Shown here one piece after another: positions 34,657-43,967 of a stretch of DNA of 64,000 nucleotides (positions are counted from its first letter, which is position 1; each line of letters begins with the position of its first letter). A program made the position numbers and the translations under genes. The notes beneath the pieces were generated by a model. The model had not been told where the DNA came from. It saw only the letters and a list, made by a program, of their open reading frames with translations, and did not search any database. Origin of the DNA: Vibrio sp. 10N.286.49.B1 (GTDB taxonomy: Bacteria; Pseudomonadota; Gammaproteobacteria; Enterobacterales; Vibrionaceae); the NCBI RefSeq assembly GCF_002873335.1, contig NZ_MCUW01000003.1, positions 112,151-176,150 on the forward strand. Reading direction: 5' to 3'.

Positions 34657-36072
34657 GTGAACAAGCATTGGATTATTAGTTCCGTTGCATCGCTGGCAAT
34701 ACTCGGTGCCGCTAGCGCACCCGCCTTTGCTGCAACAAAGGATGGATTGGCTGATCCTCGAAACCAAACCTATGAAGAAAACCACCCTGATCAATACAAG
34801 ACCTGGAAACAGACCAGCGAAAGTGATGGGATAGAAGATGCACTTAAGCAAGACCCTAACATGGTCATTCTGTGGGCCGGGTATGGCTTTGCAAAGGACT
34901 ACAATAAAGCCCGTGGTCACTTCTTTGCCATCGATGATGTCACCCAAACATTGCGTACTGGTGGACCTACCGACCCGAAGTCCGGGCCTATGCCTATGGC
35001 ATGCTGGAGCTGTAAAAGCCCAGATGTTGCCCGTGTAATCGAAGAGCGAGGCGAAGACGGCTATTTTGAAGGTAAATGGGCTCGCCTTGGTGGTGAAATT
35101 TCCAACCCGATCGGTTGTGCCGATTGTCATGACACTCGTAGCGAAAAATTCAAAAATGGTGAACCCGAACTCGCACTGACTCGGCCTTACGTCGAACGAG
35201 CATTTGAAGCCATTGGCAAAAAATTTGAAGACCAATCTCGCCTTGACCAACAAGCGTCGGTTTGCGCCCAATGCCACGTCGAGTACTACTTCACTGGCCC
35301 CAACAAAAGTGTCAAATTCCCCTGGGACCGTGGCACCAGAGTTGGTGAAATGGAACAATACTATGACGACATCGAATTTAAAGATTGGCAGCATGCTGTC
35401 TCTAAAGCGCCGATGTTAAAAGCGCAGCACCCTGGTTTTGAAACATGGCGTGAAGGCATACATGGTAAAAACGGCGTCGTTTGTGTTGACTGCCATATGC
35501 CGAAGGTAACTAAAGAAGATGGGACGGTTTACACCGACCACAAAGTCGGCAACCCGTTTGATCGCTTTGAAGACACCTGTGCAAATTGTCATACGCAGAG
35601 CAAAGATCAACTGCAAGGCATTGTTTCATCCCGTAAAGCACAAGTACTCAACATGAAGCTCACCGCAGAGAAACAAATTGTTGCCGCGCACTTCGAAGCG
35701 GGCGCCGCATGGGATGCCGGTGCAACTGAAGAAGAAATGAAGCCTATCTTAATGGACATTCGTCATGCTCAATGGCGCTGGGACTATGCTATTGCATCAC
35801 ATGGCGTCCATATGCACGCACCAGAGGTGGCTTTAGAAGTGCTTGGCACGTCAGTGGGTAAGGCTGCAGACGCTCGAGCCAAACTCATCCGCCTACTCGC
35901 GAAAAAAGGCATTACAGACCCAGTTGAAATTCCAGATATTTCAACCAAAGAAAAAGCGCAGGCCGCATTGGGTATGGATATGGATAAAATGAACGCAGAG
36001 AAACAACACTTCCTAGAAACTGTCGTACCACAATGGGAAGCAGAGAAAGAAGCAAGAGAATCAAAATACTGA
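34657..36072 (+). CDS. nrfA: Ammonia-forming cytochrome c nitrite reductase NrfA
   Basis: GTG start at 34657 with ACGGAG eight bases upstream. The 471-residue pentahaem enzyme has a signal peptide (APAFA), the catalytic haem site CWSCK (116-120) with lysine in place of histidine, then four CXXCH sites: CADCH (154-158), CAQCH (203-207), CVDCH and CANCH. QLQ-type calcium and active-site regions (for example [12 protein letters not shown], and [12 protein letters not shown]) fit NrfA. It reduces nitrite to ammonium with six electrons in the periplasm, receiving them from NrfB. It stands alone opposite nrfBCDEF and ends in a terminator. Confidence 0.95.
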   Translation: MNKHWIISSVASLAILGAASAPAFAATKDGLADPRNQTYEENHPDQYKTWKQTSESDGIEDALKQDPNMVILWAGYGFAKDYNKARGHFFAIDDVTQTLRTGGPTDPKSGPMPMACWSCKSPDVARVIEERGEDGYFEGKWARLGGEISNPIGCADCHDTRSEKFKNGEPELALTRPYVERAFEAIGKKFEDQSRLDQQASVCAQCHVEYYFTGPNKSVKFPWDRGTRVGEMEQYYDDIEFKDWQHAVSKAPMLKAQHPGFETWREGIHGKNGVVCVDCHMPKVTKEDGTVYTDHKVGNPFDRFEDTCANCHTQSKDQLQGIVSSRKAQVLNMKLTAEKQIVAAHFEAGAAWDAGATEEEMKPILMDIRHAQWRWDYAIASHGVHMHAPEVALEVLGTSVGKAADARAKLIRLLAKKGITDPVEIPDISTKEKAQAALGMDMDKMNAEKQHFLETVVPQWEAEKEARESKY

Positions 36073-36185
36073 TCACCCGTATTGTAACGATTCAACGTCA
36101 AAAACCGGTGCGTGGGGGTAGCGTTTAAAATCAATACCTCCATGTTCACCGATAGACACTTGCGTGACCTATGCGATTGTTTGCC

Positions 36186-36216
36186 AAAGCCCTAACCAAA
36201 AGTTAGGGCTTTTTAT
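36186..36216 (+). terminator. nrfA terminator
   Basis: AAAGCCCTAAC (36186-36196) and GTTAGGGCTTT (36202-36212) form an eleven-base stem around CAAAA, followed by TTATT. It lies 114 bases past the stop of nrfA, leaving an untranslated stretch with no evident structure. Confidence 0.9.
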
Positions 36217-36325
36217 TACTTTCTACTATAACCTTTTATTAATAACCCCTTAACCTATTGCTGCTATCTCTATGTTGTATCAATCTATAATGTCAGCATG
36301 CCGCAAAGTTCAATATAAGGTCATT

Positions 36326-36757
36326 ATGAAATTACGTTTACTCACTTGTTTATGTTTTCTTAGCTCACCTATCCTTGCCGGTACCTACAACAGTGTATCC
36401 GTCGGTACCACAAGCGAAGGTGGTTTTGGAGTTGGGCTTTATCATGATCGTAACCTGAGCTTCGGCTTCTATTCCAACCTAGCGGGGGGCACAGGACCAA
36501 ACAATGATGACTTTGCGCTAAATGTCGGCGTCGTTAAATCGTTAAGTGAAAACATTGTCGGTTATGTCGGAGCTGGCATCGCCAATCGAAGTATTGAAAA
36601 GCTCGATGACGTCCCTTTCAAAGACTATGAGTCAGACTTACGATTCAACGGCAATATCGGTCTTTTGTTTAAAACTAGTGTCACCGGTTTTACCGCCGAC
36701 GTTGGTTACAACACAGGATTAGAATCTGCATTCTTTGGGATTGGATACACGTATTAA
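36326..36757 (+). CDS. Small outer-membrane-like beta protein, unknown
   Basis: Start at ATG 36326 (AAGG upstream). The 143-residue product has a signal peptide (SPILAG) and a short domain of alternating Gly, Phe, Tyr residues (GLYHDRNLSFGFYSNLAGG, GYVGAGIANRSI, GYNTGLESAFFGIGYTY) ending in aromatic Tyr, typical of small outer-membrane beta-barrels of about eight strands. No family is recognised. It follows nrfA but has its own start region; no functional link is evident. Confidence 0.65.
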   Translation: MKLRLLTCLCFLSSPILAGTYNSVSVGTTSEGGFGVGLYHDRNLSFGFYSNLAGGTGPNNDDFALNVGVVKSLSENIVGYVGAGIANRSIEKLDDVPFKDYESDLRFNGNIGLLFKTSVTGFTADVGYNTGLESAFFGIGYTY

Positions 36758-36871
36758 CGTTCATTGCAAAAGTCATTTTGTGCTGCTAGTTTGTCGTGGT
36801 GGGCAACTTTCCACCCACCGAATCACCCCCTCCTTCCACCTGCCTAGCAATGTAACGCCGTACAGGGGCGA

Positions 36872-37645
36872 CTACCAATAGTTCTCACTAGCAAACTGCC
36901 CCGGCTTTTTACGCAAGTGCTTAGAGAGCCCTAGGTCAACCAACGTCTGACTGGTATCTTTAACCATCTGAGGGTTTCCACATAGGTAAACAAAGCTTCG
37001 AGCCGGATCGAGTTTTTCACCCAGCGTTTGTTGTATCACACCGCTTATCAATAACTCTGGTATACGCCCGCGCAGACTGTCGTCATGCGATTCCCTAGAC
37101 ACCACGGAAAGGTAATTAAAAGCATCCCCCAATCGTTCACTAAACGCTGCGATTTGATCCGGGTAAACCAATTCACTCGCGGTGCGCACGGCATGTATTA
37201 GATTGACCTTATCGAACCGTTCGCCAATTGAGTCATCCTCTATCATTGATAAAAATGGACCAACGGCGGTACCCGTTGCTAGCATCCACAGTTCACGCGC
37301 TGTATCCGGGATTTCATCCAATGTCATAAAACCTGAAGCTTGCTTACCCACGTAGACCGCGTCGCCCACGCTCAGCGCATTTAGCTTTGGCGATAGCAGC
37401 CCTGAATCATCAGCGACAATCAGAAACTCTAGATGTTGATACCCATAGGCGTGCTGAGGATGGTTAACCATCGAGTAAGCACGCCTCGCCCATTCACCAT
37501 TGTCGTTAATTAGACCGAGCTTTGTAAACTGACCTGCGACATAAGGCGTGATTGGTGCAGAGATCTCTAAACTAAACAATTTATCCGTCCAGTTTTTTTT
37601 TGCTAATACGCGTCCTTCTATAAGGCCATTCGGTACATCTTGCAT
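36872..37645 (-). CDS. fpr: Ferredoxin-NADP(+) reductase
   Basis: ATG 37645 with AGAGG seven bases upstream; the frame runs nine codons further. The 257-residue FAD/NADP protein has RAYSMVNHP (FAD-binding RxYS motif), LATGTAVGPFLSMI (NADP-binding) and the terminal FASENYW in which the last residues are conserved in bacterial Fpr (E. coli ends in VEHYW). It moves electrons between NADPH and ferredoxin or flavodoxin. It is divergent from the diiron/KAS pair over 176 bases. Confidence 0.9.
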   Translation of the reverse strand: MQDVPNGLIEGRVLAKKNWTDKLFSLEISAPITPYVAGQFTKLGLINDNGEWARRAYSMVNHPQHAYGYQHLEFLIVADDSGLLSPKLNALSVGDAVYVGKQASGFMTLDEIPDTARELWMLATGTAVGPFLSMIEDDSIGERFDKVNLIHAVRTASELVYPDQIAAFSERLGDAFNYLSVVSRESHDDSLRGRIPELLISGVIQQTLGEKLDPARSFVYLCGNPQMVKDTSQTLVDLGLSKHLRKKPGQFASENYW

Positions 37646-37783
37646 TCGATACCTCTTTTGAAAATGACACAAACTATATCTATATTAGGTCGTTATTGGC
37701 GATTACTTAAACTACAATTTAAAAATATCTTATGTACTTAATTGATATAGTTGTGAAAGAATTATCACGTTTTCCGGTCTATG

Positions 37784-37789
37784 TATAAT
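37784..37789 (+). promoter_or_regulatory. Probable -10 element for the diiron/KAS-III pair
   Basis: TATAAT lies 38 bases upstream of the ATG of the diiron gene. A -35 like TTATCA or TTTTCC is not well placed. It faces the pair and not fpr. Confidence is modest. Confidence 0.4.
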
Positions 37790-37821
37790 ACGAGTTATTG
37801 AAGGAACAGTGACCAAACATT

Positions 37822-38508
37822 ATGAAGCCATGTTTTCCAGCTCTCCCCCATACTGCAGAAAGTCAAAGCCCAGTGAAACAATGGCTCGAAACGCATTGTG
37901 CGCAGCCCATTGTCTTCAGCGATGCTCAACACGTTGCCCTTGCGCGATTACTCCCATTACTAATCTGTGGCGAACAATCGTCCCAATGGGTTTTCCATAA
38001 CGAGGTACAACGTCAACGTGAATCTAACCCAGTTCTCGAGGCTGCACAGGATTTCGAATCGATTGTCGCCGATGAACAATATCATGAGGAAGCACTAGAA
38101 TGGGTTCGCAACTCTCTCAGTGAACCCGCCGATATTGTTCAAATAAAACGACGTAGCCAACGTTTTTTTGCTTCATTAGGAGTCAAGCAAAGCTTCGATA
38201 TACATTTTGCGCAGATCGCCTGTCTCGATGCGTTGGTATGTCGACTCATGTTAGCGATAGAGAAAGGCAGCTTTGATACTCGTCACCCGTTTGTGCTGTT
38301 ATGTCGCGCAATAAAACAAGATGAGGCCAAGCATGTCACCTTATCGAAAAGGCATGCCATTACGCTCGGTTTTGACAGTACACAATGGCGAGATTTTCAA
38401 CTTAACATTTCCAAACGCTTGTACGAATTACTTGCCACAGAGCGAGCCGCTTTCGACACCATTGGTGTAAACCTCGACGACATTTTCAATGCTAAGGATG
38501 AACATTAA
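37822..38508 (+). CDS. Diiron ferritin-like protein, function unknown
   Basis: A 228-residue mostly helical protein with two ExxH motifs, E85-QY-H88 in VADEQYHEEAL and E168-AK-H171 in KQDEAKHVTLSKRH, the classical metal ligands of ferritin-like diiron oxidases; E51 or E61 and E147 are candidates for the other carboxylates and H178 for an extra ligand of the FDO/AurF type. No signal or membrane segment. Its stop overlaps the start of the KAS-III-like gene (TAATG), so the two are made together. I do not recognise a characterised member; it may oxidise an acyl or amino group on the substrate of its partner. The AAGGAAC site is 14 bases from the ATG, which is long. Confidence 0.65.
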   Translation: MKPCFPALPHTAESQSPVKQWLETHCAQPIVFSDAQHVALARLLPLLICGEQSSQWVFHNEVQRQRESNPVLEAAQDFESIVADEQYHEEALEWVRNSLSEPADIVQIKRRSQRFFASLGVKQSFDIHFAQIACLDALVCRLMLAIEKGSFDTRHPFVLLCRAIKQDEAKHVTLSKRHAITLGFDSTQWRDFQLNISKRLYELLATERAAFDTIGVNLDDIFNAKDEH

Positions 38509-39563
38509 TGACCACGACTTTCTTACCCGGCCAAGTCAAACTCCTTGCCGCAGGTCACGCGTTTCCAGACCAACAGTTAGACAACGATCAGCTGCTTACG
38601 GCATTGGAGAAACTATCTGGTCGACGTTATGCAAAAATTGCCGCTCGAATTGCACCTTTCTTAGGCATTAAACAACGTCATTTTTGTCGCAGTATTCACG
38701 ATCACGTCAGCAACCCTAATCCGAGCAATTCAGACTTAGTCGTCGAAGTCATGCACCGATTAATGATTCAATCTCAAACCTCTCTCAGTGATTTAGACTA
38801 CCTAATTGGTCACACTACCACCCCTGACACTCAACTGCCGCCAAGCATTGCTTGGGTCACCGAGAAGCTTAAATTTCATGGACCATTCATGGAGTTAAGA
38901 CAAGCTTGTACTGGGTTTGCAAGTGCACTGCAAATCGCGATACCTCGCATTGCACTGCTTGGAAAGCCAGTGGCGCTCGTTGGAAGTGAAACGGGCTCTG
39001 TATACTTTGATTATAGAGAGGAGTTCTTAGACCAATCCCAGCTGGTCAACTACATGCAAATGGGCGATGGTGCTGGTGGAGTCATACTCGGCGCTGATGA
39101 CGGCTCGCAACGCGGTATTATCTCCCACTGCTATATGGGACAAATAGGCTCGGGAATGGAACCCGGTCTTTCGCTCGATGGCGGGTCGTTATCCGTGCAC
39201 ACACAAGAAAGTGTCGCTCGATTCCATCACAATGCCACCAATGTCCGCCAGAGTGGTGAAGCATTATTCAATGCCAGCATAGGGGCACTTCAAGCACAAG
39301 GGCATCATATTCATGACTTTGATTACATTATTCCCCATCAAGCTAGCGGTAACATTGACGTTCAATTAAGTGAAGCCTTAGGTATAGAAAGACATAAGAT
39401 CATCAACGATGCCAAAATATGGGGTAACCTTGGTTCTGCTGCGATATGGGCAAGCTTTGCGAAACTGGTCAACAGCGGCAACCTTCAACCGGGTGATCGG
39501 GTCGTGGTTTTGGGCGCGGAAGCCACAAAGTACATGTACGGTGGTTTTATCTACCAACATTAA
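38508..39563 (+). CDS. Beta-ketoacyl-ACP synthase III-like enzyme
   Basis: A 351-residue thiolase-fold protein of the FabH type with the Cys-His-Asn triad: C134 in LRQACTGFASAL, H277 in IIPHQASGNID, N307 in WGNLGSAAIW. It differs from housekeeping FabH in length and in unusual N-terminal residues (GQVKLLAAGHAFPDQQLDN), and a loop at 195-240 rich in Gly and His. It would condense an acyl-CoA or acyl thioester with malonyl-ACP or another acceptor. The coupled diiron gene and the nearby Fpr suggest a small biosynthetic module. A 9-bp inverted repeat (39569-39598) follows. Confidence 0.75.
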   Translation: MTTTFLPGQVKLLAAGHAFPDQQLDNDQLLTALEKLSGRRYAKIAARIAPFLGIKQRHFCRSIHDHVSNPNPSNSDLVVEVMHRLMIQSQTSLSDLDYLIGHTTTPDTQLPPSIAWVTEKLKFHGPFMELRQACTGFASALQIAIPRIALLGKPVALVGSETGSVYFDYREEFLDQSQLVNYMQMGDGAGGVILGADDGSQRGIISHCYMGQIGSGMEPGLSLDGGSLSVHTQESVARFHHNATNVRQSGEALFNASIGALQAQGHHIHDFDYIIPHQASGNIDVQLSEALGIERHKIINDAKIWGNLGSAAIWASFAKLVNSGNLQPGDRVVVLGAEATKYMYGGFIYQH

Positions 39564-39568
39564 TATCT

Positions 39569-39598
39569 GACAAGCGAACGTACTGACACTCGCTTGTC
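39569..39598. other. 9-bp inverted repeat after the KAS-III gene
   Basis: GACAAGCGA (39569-39577) and TCGCTTGTC (39590-39598) with a 12-base loop, six bases past the stop. No T-tract follows, so intrinsic termination is doubtful; mRNA stabilisation or weak termination is possible. Confidence 0.5.
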
Positions 39599-39629
39599 AC
39601 AACATCGAATTCATCATTTTTCACAGTCA

Positions 39630-39671
39630 GGTGTTAGGTGTTAGGTGTTAGGTGTTAGGTGTTAGGTGTTA
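39630..39671. repeat. Heptanucleotide tandem repeat (GGTGTTA), 6 exact copies
   Basis: Six perfect copies fill 39630-39671, flanked by unrelated sequence. It lies in the short gap between two convergent genes. The unit differs at two of seven bases from GAAGTTA, the complement of the repeat near 26403, and both share GTTA. Confidence 0.93.
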
Positions 39672-39731
39672 ATCGTGATCTACAACGATTTGTCGTCTAA
39701 AAGCAATAATGCTAACCCGATTATTATCCCA

Positions 39732-40421
39732 TTAGAGCAACGCTTTAGCCTGGTTGATTTTTTCGATTAATGCGGCGCGTTTCACCCCCTGACGATTCGA
39801 ATCTAGGATGATCGTCCACTGCGTAATCGCGTCCTCATAACGCGAATTAAGGAAATGGTCCGATGCGATTAATAACAGCGCCGTATCATTTTGAGGATCC
39901 ATTTCTAGGGCTTTATTCAGCAACACCATAACCTCAGGCGTCATTGACTGCGATGCTGCATAATATTTAGCGGACGCAATCGCGGCATACTGACCGGCGT
40001 ATGGGTTATGCGACAAACGGATGGAATAATCGAAACAGGTAATCGCCGATGCAAACTCTCGCGTCTGCATATACATCTGACCCAGTGAAAACCAATTTTT
40101 ACCATTGTTAGGATCTTCCGTTAATGCTTCTTGCAGCTCAGCCATCACCATTTCACCATTTTTAAATGGTGGCAATGTCGGTGCCTCCGGCTGTTCTGTT
40201 ATTAGTTGCTTCCATACAACCAATGAGACGCCACAGACCAATGATGCAAGGACAAGCGCTCGCATCAATGCTTGCCTTTGATTGAGACCCCAATTTTTTT
40301 CATCCGTGTGTTTATTATTAGCGTCGCTCTTATTAGCGTCATGTTTACTAGGCGCAAAACCCAAATAAGACACCGCAACGATCAGTAAAAAACAAATGAA
40401 TACAAATAGTGGAAATAACAT
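39732..40421 (-). CDS. TPR protein resembling NrfG/CcmI
   Basis: From ATG 40421 the 229-residue protein begins with a membrane anchor (MLFPLFVFICFLLIVAVSYL), a second hydrophobic segment after a charged linker (ALVLASLVCGVSLVVW, about 65-85) and a C-terminal TPR domain (GKNWFSLGQMYMQTREFASAITCFDYSIRLS, then ALEMDPQNDTALLLIASDHFLNSRYEDAITQWTIIL). This two-helix plus TPR layout is typical of CcmI-type and, with one helix, NrfG. It may complete the nrfEF haem-attachment complex, whose own nrfG is missing. An in-frame GTG at 40433 is possible; no clear ribosome binding site. Confidence 0.65.
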   Translation of the reverse strand: MLFPLFVFICFLLIVAVSYLGFAPSKHDANKSDANNKHTDEKNWGLNQRQALMRALVLASLVCGVSLVVWKQLITEQPEAPTLPPFKNGEMVMAELQEALTEDPNNGKNWFSLGQMYMQTREFASAITCFDYSIRLSHNPYAGQYAAIASAKYYAASQSMTPEVMVLLNKALEMDPQNDTALLLIASDHFLNSRYEDAITQWTIILDSNRQGVKRAALIEKINQAKALL

Positions 40422-40518
40422 ACACAAAGCCACAGAGTGAAGAAGTCACTCAGTATACCGCCTCAATACCTTGAGTACGTTAACAACCTATCGAGAGTGT
40501 GATGACCTATGCTGATCT

Positions 40519-41352
40519 TTAGAATAAACGTCTCTTCAACCCTGCTCGCTCTAACACTCGCGTTGAAATTTCCTCTACTGACAATGACGAGGTATTAATA
40601 TACGGAATCGCTTCCCTACGAAACAACGCCTCAACGCTCGCCAGCTCTTGCAAACATTGCTCTGTACTCGCGTAGTCACTGCCTGCCAAACGATTTTCAC
40701 GGATTTCAGTCAACCGTTCAGGGTCAATCGTTAATCCAAACAACTTATGACGATGAATTTCAAACTCAGGCAACAAACGTAGCCGTTTTATATCGTCATC
40801 AATAAAGGGATAGTTCACCACACGCAGACCAAATTGCATCGCCATATAAAGACTTGTTGGGGTTTTACCACTTCTTGAGACGCCCAATAAAATGATATCG
40901 GCTTGTTCAATGTTCTTCAACGACACACCGTCATCATGCGCCAACGTATATTCGATGGCGGCAATACGATCAAAGTATTTATCAGAATCTTTAGCAACGC
41001 TATGTGAACGCTGTAATTTGGGTGTTGGTTCCATTTTCAGGTCACCTTGCACCCGTGCCACCATGCTTTCCAAGACATCATAACTGTGCGCACACGCCGC
41101 GAGTAATTTAGTCCGAATTTGAGGAAGAACAATAGAAAAAAACACGAGGGGTTTAACGCCGTGACGTTCATAAGATTGATTAATTTCTCTAATGAGTTCA
41201 TCTACCTTATGTTCGCTTTCCACAAACGGAAACGTTTTTTCTCTAGCAGTAATGGCAAATTGCCCCAAAACCACATGTCCCAATGTCTCACAAGTAATCG
41301 CTGTTCCGTCAGAAACGTAGAATACGTCACGACTTTGGCCTAAATTCTTCAT
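40519..41352 (-). CDS. ppsR: PEP synthetase regulatory protein (PSRP, YdiA-type)
   Basis: A 277-residue bifunctional kinase/pyrophosphorylase of the DUF299 family. It starts [20 protein letters not shown], with the family's VSDGTAIT box, and has a P-loop GVSRSGKT (157-164) followed by PTSLYMA and NYPFIDDD. It inactivates PEP synthase by ADP-dependent phosphorylation of a threonine and restores it with phosphate. It is divergent from ppsA over about 175 bases, as expected for a dedicated regulator. Confidence 0.93.
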   Translation of the reverse strand: MKNLGQSRDVFYVSDGTAITCETLGHVVLGQFAITAREKTFPFVESEHKVDELIREINQSYERHGVKPLVFFSIVLPQIRTKLLAACAHSYDVLESMVARVQGDLKMEPTPKLQRSHSVAKDSDKYFDRIAAIEYTLAHDDGVSLKNIEQADIILLGVSRSGKTPTSLYMAMQFGLRVVNYPFIDDDIKRLRLLPEFEIHRHKLFGLTIDPERLTEIRENRLAGSDYASTEQCLQELASVEALFRREAIPYINTSSLSVEEISTRVLERAGLKRRLF

Positions 41353-41527
41353 TTTATAGTTAAGTTATCAGATTATTTTAAGTAGGATGCGTTACATAAT
41401 ATCGATAACAAACCCTAGCATTCAATAACGTCCCCCCACAGTTTTGAAAAATAATGTTAACTATTTTCCAACTGAATACGTAATCGTTTGCTTATTACCC
41501 TGCGCTGCAATGTTTCTGGAGAAAGAC

Positions 41528-43900
41528 ATGCAAAAAAATACCCTCTGGTTCGATGGCCTATCGATGGAAGATGTCGACAAAGTCGGCGGAAAAAATGCTT
41601 CATTAGGTGAAATGGTGTCAAACCTTTCTAATGCTGGTGTTTCTGTCCCAAACGGCTTTGCCACCACGTCTCACGCGTTCAATCAGTTCCTAGATTTTGA
41701 AGGTCTTGATGAGCGCATCCACGGTTTATTAGATGAACTAGATGTTGACGATGTTGACGCTCTGCGAAAGACAGGTGCAATGATTCGTCAATGGGTGCTC
41801 GATGCCCCGTTCCCTACCGATCTTGAACAAGATATTCGTACTAATTATTCTGAATTGATCAATGACAACCCGGCTTTATCCGTCGCCGTGCGTTCTTCGG
41901 CTACGGCAGAAGATCTGCCAGACGCGTCTTTTGCAGGCCAGCAAGAAACCTTTTTGAACGTGCACGGTATTGACGCTGTGCTGGAAGCGACTAAACACGT
42001 TTATGCCTCGTTGTTTAATGACCGCGCTATCTCTTATCGTGTACACCAAGGGTTTGACCACCGCGGTATCTCACTCTCGGCAGGCATCCAGCGCATGGTT
42101 CGTTCGGACAAAGCCTCTTCTGGTGTTATGTTTACGCTAGACACCGAGACGGGCTTTGACCAAGTCGTATTTATCACGTCAGCTTGGGGATTGGGTGAGA
42201 TGGTCGTACAAGGTGCCGTCAACCCTGACGAATTCTATGTCCACAAGCCACTGCTTGAAACAGGCCAAGCCCCTATCGTTAAAAAAACGTTTGGGTCTAA
42301 ACTGATCAAAATGATTTACTCTTCCAATCAGGAAATTGGTAAGCAAGTCGATATCGTTGACACAACAGAGCAAGAACAAAACCAATTCTCATTAACCGAT
42401 GATGAGATTAAAGAGCTCGCAAAACAAGCGATGATCATTGAAAAACACTATCAACGTCCGATGGACATTGAATGGGCCAAAGATGGTTTTGACGGCAAGC
42501 TGTATATCGTACAAGCTCGCCCAGAAACAGTATGCTCACAAAACGAGAAAAACGTTATTGAGCGCTTCCAACTTAACAGCAAGGCTAAGGTCTTGGTAGA
42601 AGGTCGCTCAATTGGACAACGCATCGGAAGCGGCCCTGTTCGCTTAGTGGATTCTCTGGATCAAATGTCTTTGGTACAAGAAGGCGACGTGCTTGTCACT
42701 GACATGACGGACCCAGACTGGGAGCCAGTGATGAAAAAAGCGTCGGCAATCGTGACTAATCGCGGTGGCCGAACTTGTCATGCCGCGATTATTGCTCGTG
42801 AGCTTGGTATTCCGGCGATTGTGGGCTGTGGCGATGCAACATCCTCTTTATCAGACAGCTCTATTGTGACCGTCTCATGTTCAGAAGGTGAAACGGGTTA
42901 TGTTTATGAAGGCGAGCTGGATTTTGAAATTCGACGCTCTGCCGTTGATGAACTGCCAATGTTGCCGACCAAGGTCATGATGAATGTGGGCAACCCAGAT
43001 CGAGCATTTGATTTTGCACAGCTTCCCAATGAAGGCGTAGGACTCGCTCGATTAGAGTTCATCATCAACAAGATGATAGGTATTCACCCTAAAGCATTAC
43101 TTAACTTTGATGCACAAACTGAAGCGCTACAAGCCGACATCACTCAACGTATACGCGGTTATCGTGACCCCATTGATTTTTATGTCAGTAAGCTCACCGA
43201 AGGCATTGCAACCATCGCGGCAGCGTTTTGGCCAAAACGTGTCATCGTTCGAATGTCTGACTTTAAGTCAAATGAATATAGTAACCTAGTCGGTGGCGCA
43301 AGCTTTGAGCCGCACGAAGAAAACCCAATGCTGGGCTTCCGTGGTGCGTCTCGATATATTTCACCAGCATTTGAAGATTGTTTTGAGCTTGAAACTCAGG
43401 CAATTAAACGCGTCCGCAACGAAATGGGACTGAAAAATGTTGAGATAATGATTCCTTTCGTGCGTACGCCAAGTGAGGCCGCATCTGTCATCGACCTACT
43501 GGCAAAGTTTGACCTTCGTCGTGGTGAAGAAGGCCTCAAAGTCATTATGATGTGCGAGCTTCCATCCAATGCAGTATTGGCCGATGAGTTCTTAAAGTAT
43601 TTTGATGGGTTCTCAATCGGATCCAATGACATGACGCAACTTACCTTGGGGCTAGATCGTGATTCCGGTGATGTCGCTCACCTATTTGATGAGCGCAACC
43701 CTGCGGTCAAGGCCATGCTGAAGATGTCGATTGATGCGGCCACCAAAGCTGGCAAATATGTTGGTATCTGTGGTCAAGGACCATCGGATCACGATGACCT
43801 CGCGCTATGGCTCATGCAGCAAGGGATCAGCTCTGTATCGTTGAATCCCGATACCGTTATTGATACATGGGTTAAGTTAGGTAAAGTCGCAGATAAATAG
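41528..43900 (+). CDS. ppsA: Phosphoenolpyruvate synthase
   Basis: ATG 41528 (GGAGAAAG six bases upstream) gives MQKNTLWFDGLSMEDVDKVGGKNASLGEM; the longer frame adds 28 residues without a match. The 790-residue enzyme has the N-terminal PPDK/PEP-synthase ATP-grasp domain, the phosphohistidine domain GGRTCHAAIIARELG (His at about 420) with the regulatory Thr just before it, and the PEP-utiliser TIM barrel ending with CGQGPSDH. It converts pyruvate, ATP and water to PEP, AMP and phosphate for gluconeogenesis. Followed by a strong terminator. Confidence 0.95.
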   Translation: MQKNTLWFDGLSMEDVDKVGGKNASLGEMVSNLSNAGVSVPNGFATTSHAFNQFLDFEGLDERIHGLLDELDVDDVDALRKTGAMIRQWVLDAPFPTDLEQDIRTNYSELINDNPALSVAVRSSATAEDLPDASFAGQQETFLNVHGIDAVLEATKHVYASLFNDRAISYRVHQGFDHRGISLSAGIQRMVRSDKASSGVMFTLDTETGFDQVVFITSAWGLGEMVVQGAVNPDEFYVHKPLLETGQAPIVKKTFGSKLIKMIYSSNQEIGKQVDIVDTTEQEQNQFSLTDDEIKELAKQAMIIEKHYQRPMDIEWAKDGFDGKLYIVQARPETVCSQNEKNVIERFQLNSKAKVLVEGRSIGQRIGSGPVRLVDSLDQMSLVQEGDVLVTDMTDPDWEPVMKKASAIVTNRGGRTCHAAIIARELGIPAIVGCGDATSSLSDSSIVTVSCSEGETGYVYEGELDFEIRRSAVDELPMLPTKVMMNVGNPDRAFDFAQLPNEGVGLARLEFIINKMIGIHPKALLNFDAQTEALQADITQRIRGYRDPIDFYVSKLTEGIATIAAAFWPKRVIVRMSDFKSNEYSNLVGGASFEPHEENPMLGFRGASRYISPAFEDCFELETQAIKRVRNEMGLKNVEIMIPFVRTPSEAASVIDLLAKFDLRRGEEGLKVIMMCELPSNAVLADEFLKYFDGFSIGSNDMTQLTLGLDRDSGDVAHLFDERNPAVKAMLKMSIDAATKAGKYVGICGQGPSDHDDLALWLMQQGISSVSLNPDTVIDTWVKLGKVADK

Positions 43901-43934
43901 CGCGACTCTCTGTAATTAGACTTACTAACGCTTT

Positions 43935-43967
43935 AGGCGTTGGCGTCACCAGCCAACGCCTTTTTAT
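43935..43967 (+). terminator. ppsA terminator
   Basis: AGGCGTTGGC (43935-43944) pairs with GCCAACGCCT (43952-43961) around a seven-base loop and runs into TTTTATTT. Its T-tract overlaps the stop region of the convergent VOC gene. Confidence 0.92.

Noticed and set aside
34636-35394. 252-codon reverse-strand frame across the nrfA start.
   Set aside because: It is antisense to nrfA, whose CXXCK and CXXCH motifs are decisive; the reverse product has no recognisable domain.
39630-39671. CRISPR-like array.
   Set aside because: Units are seven bases, contiguous, with no spacers and no cas genes; it is a simple tandem repeat.
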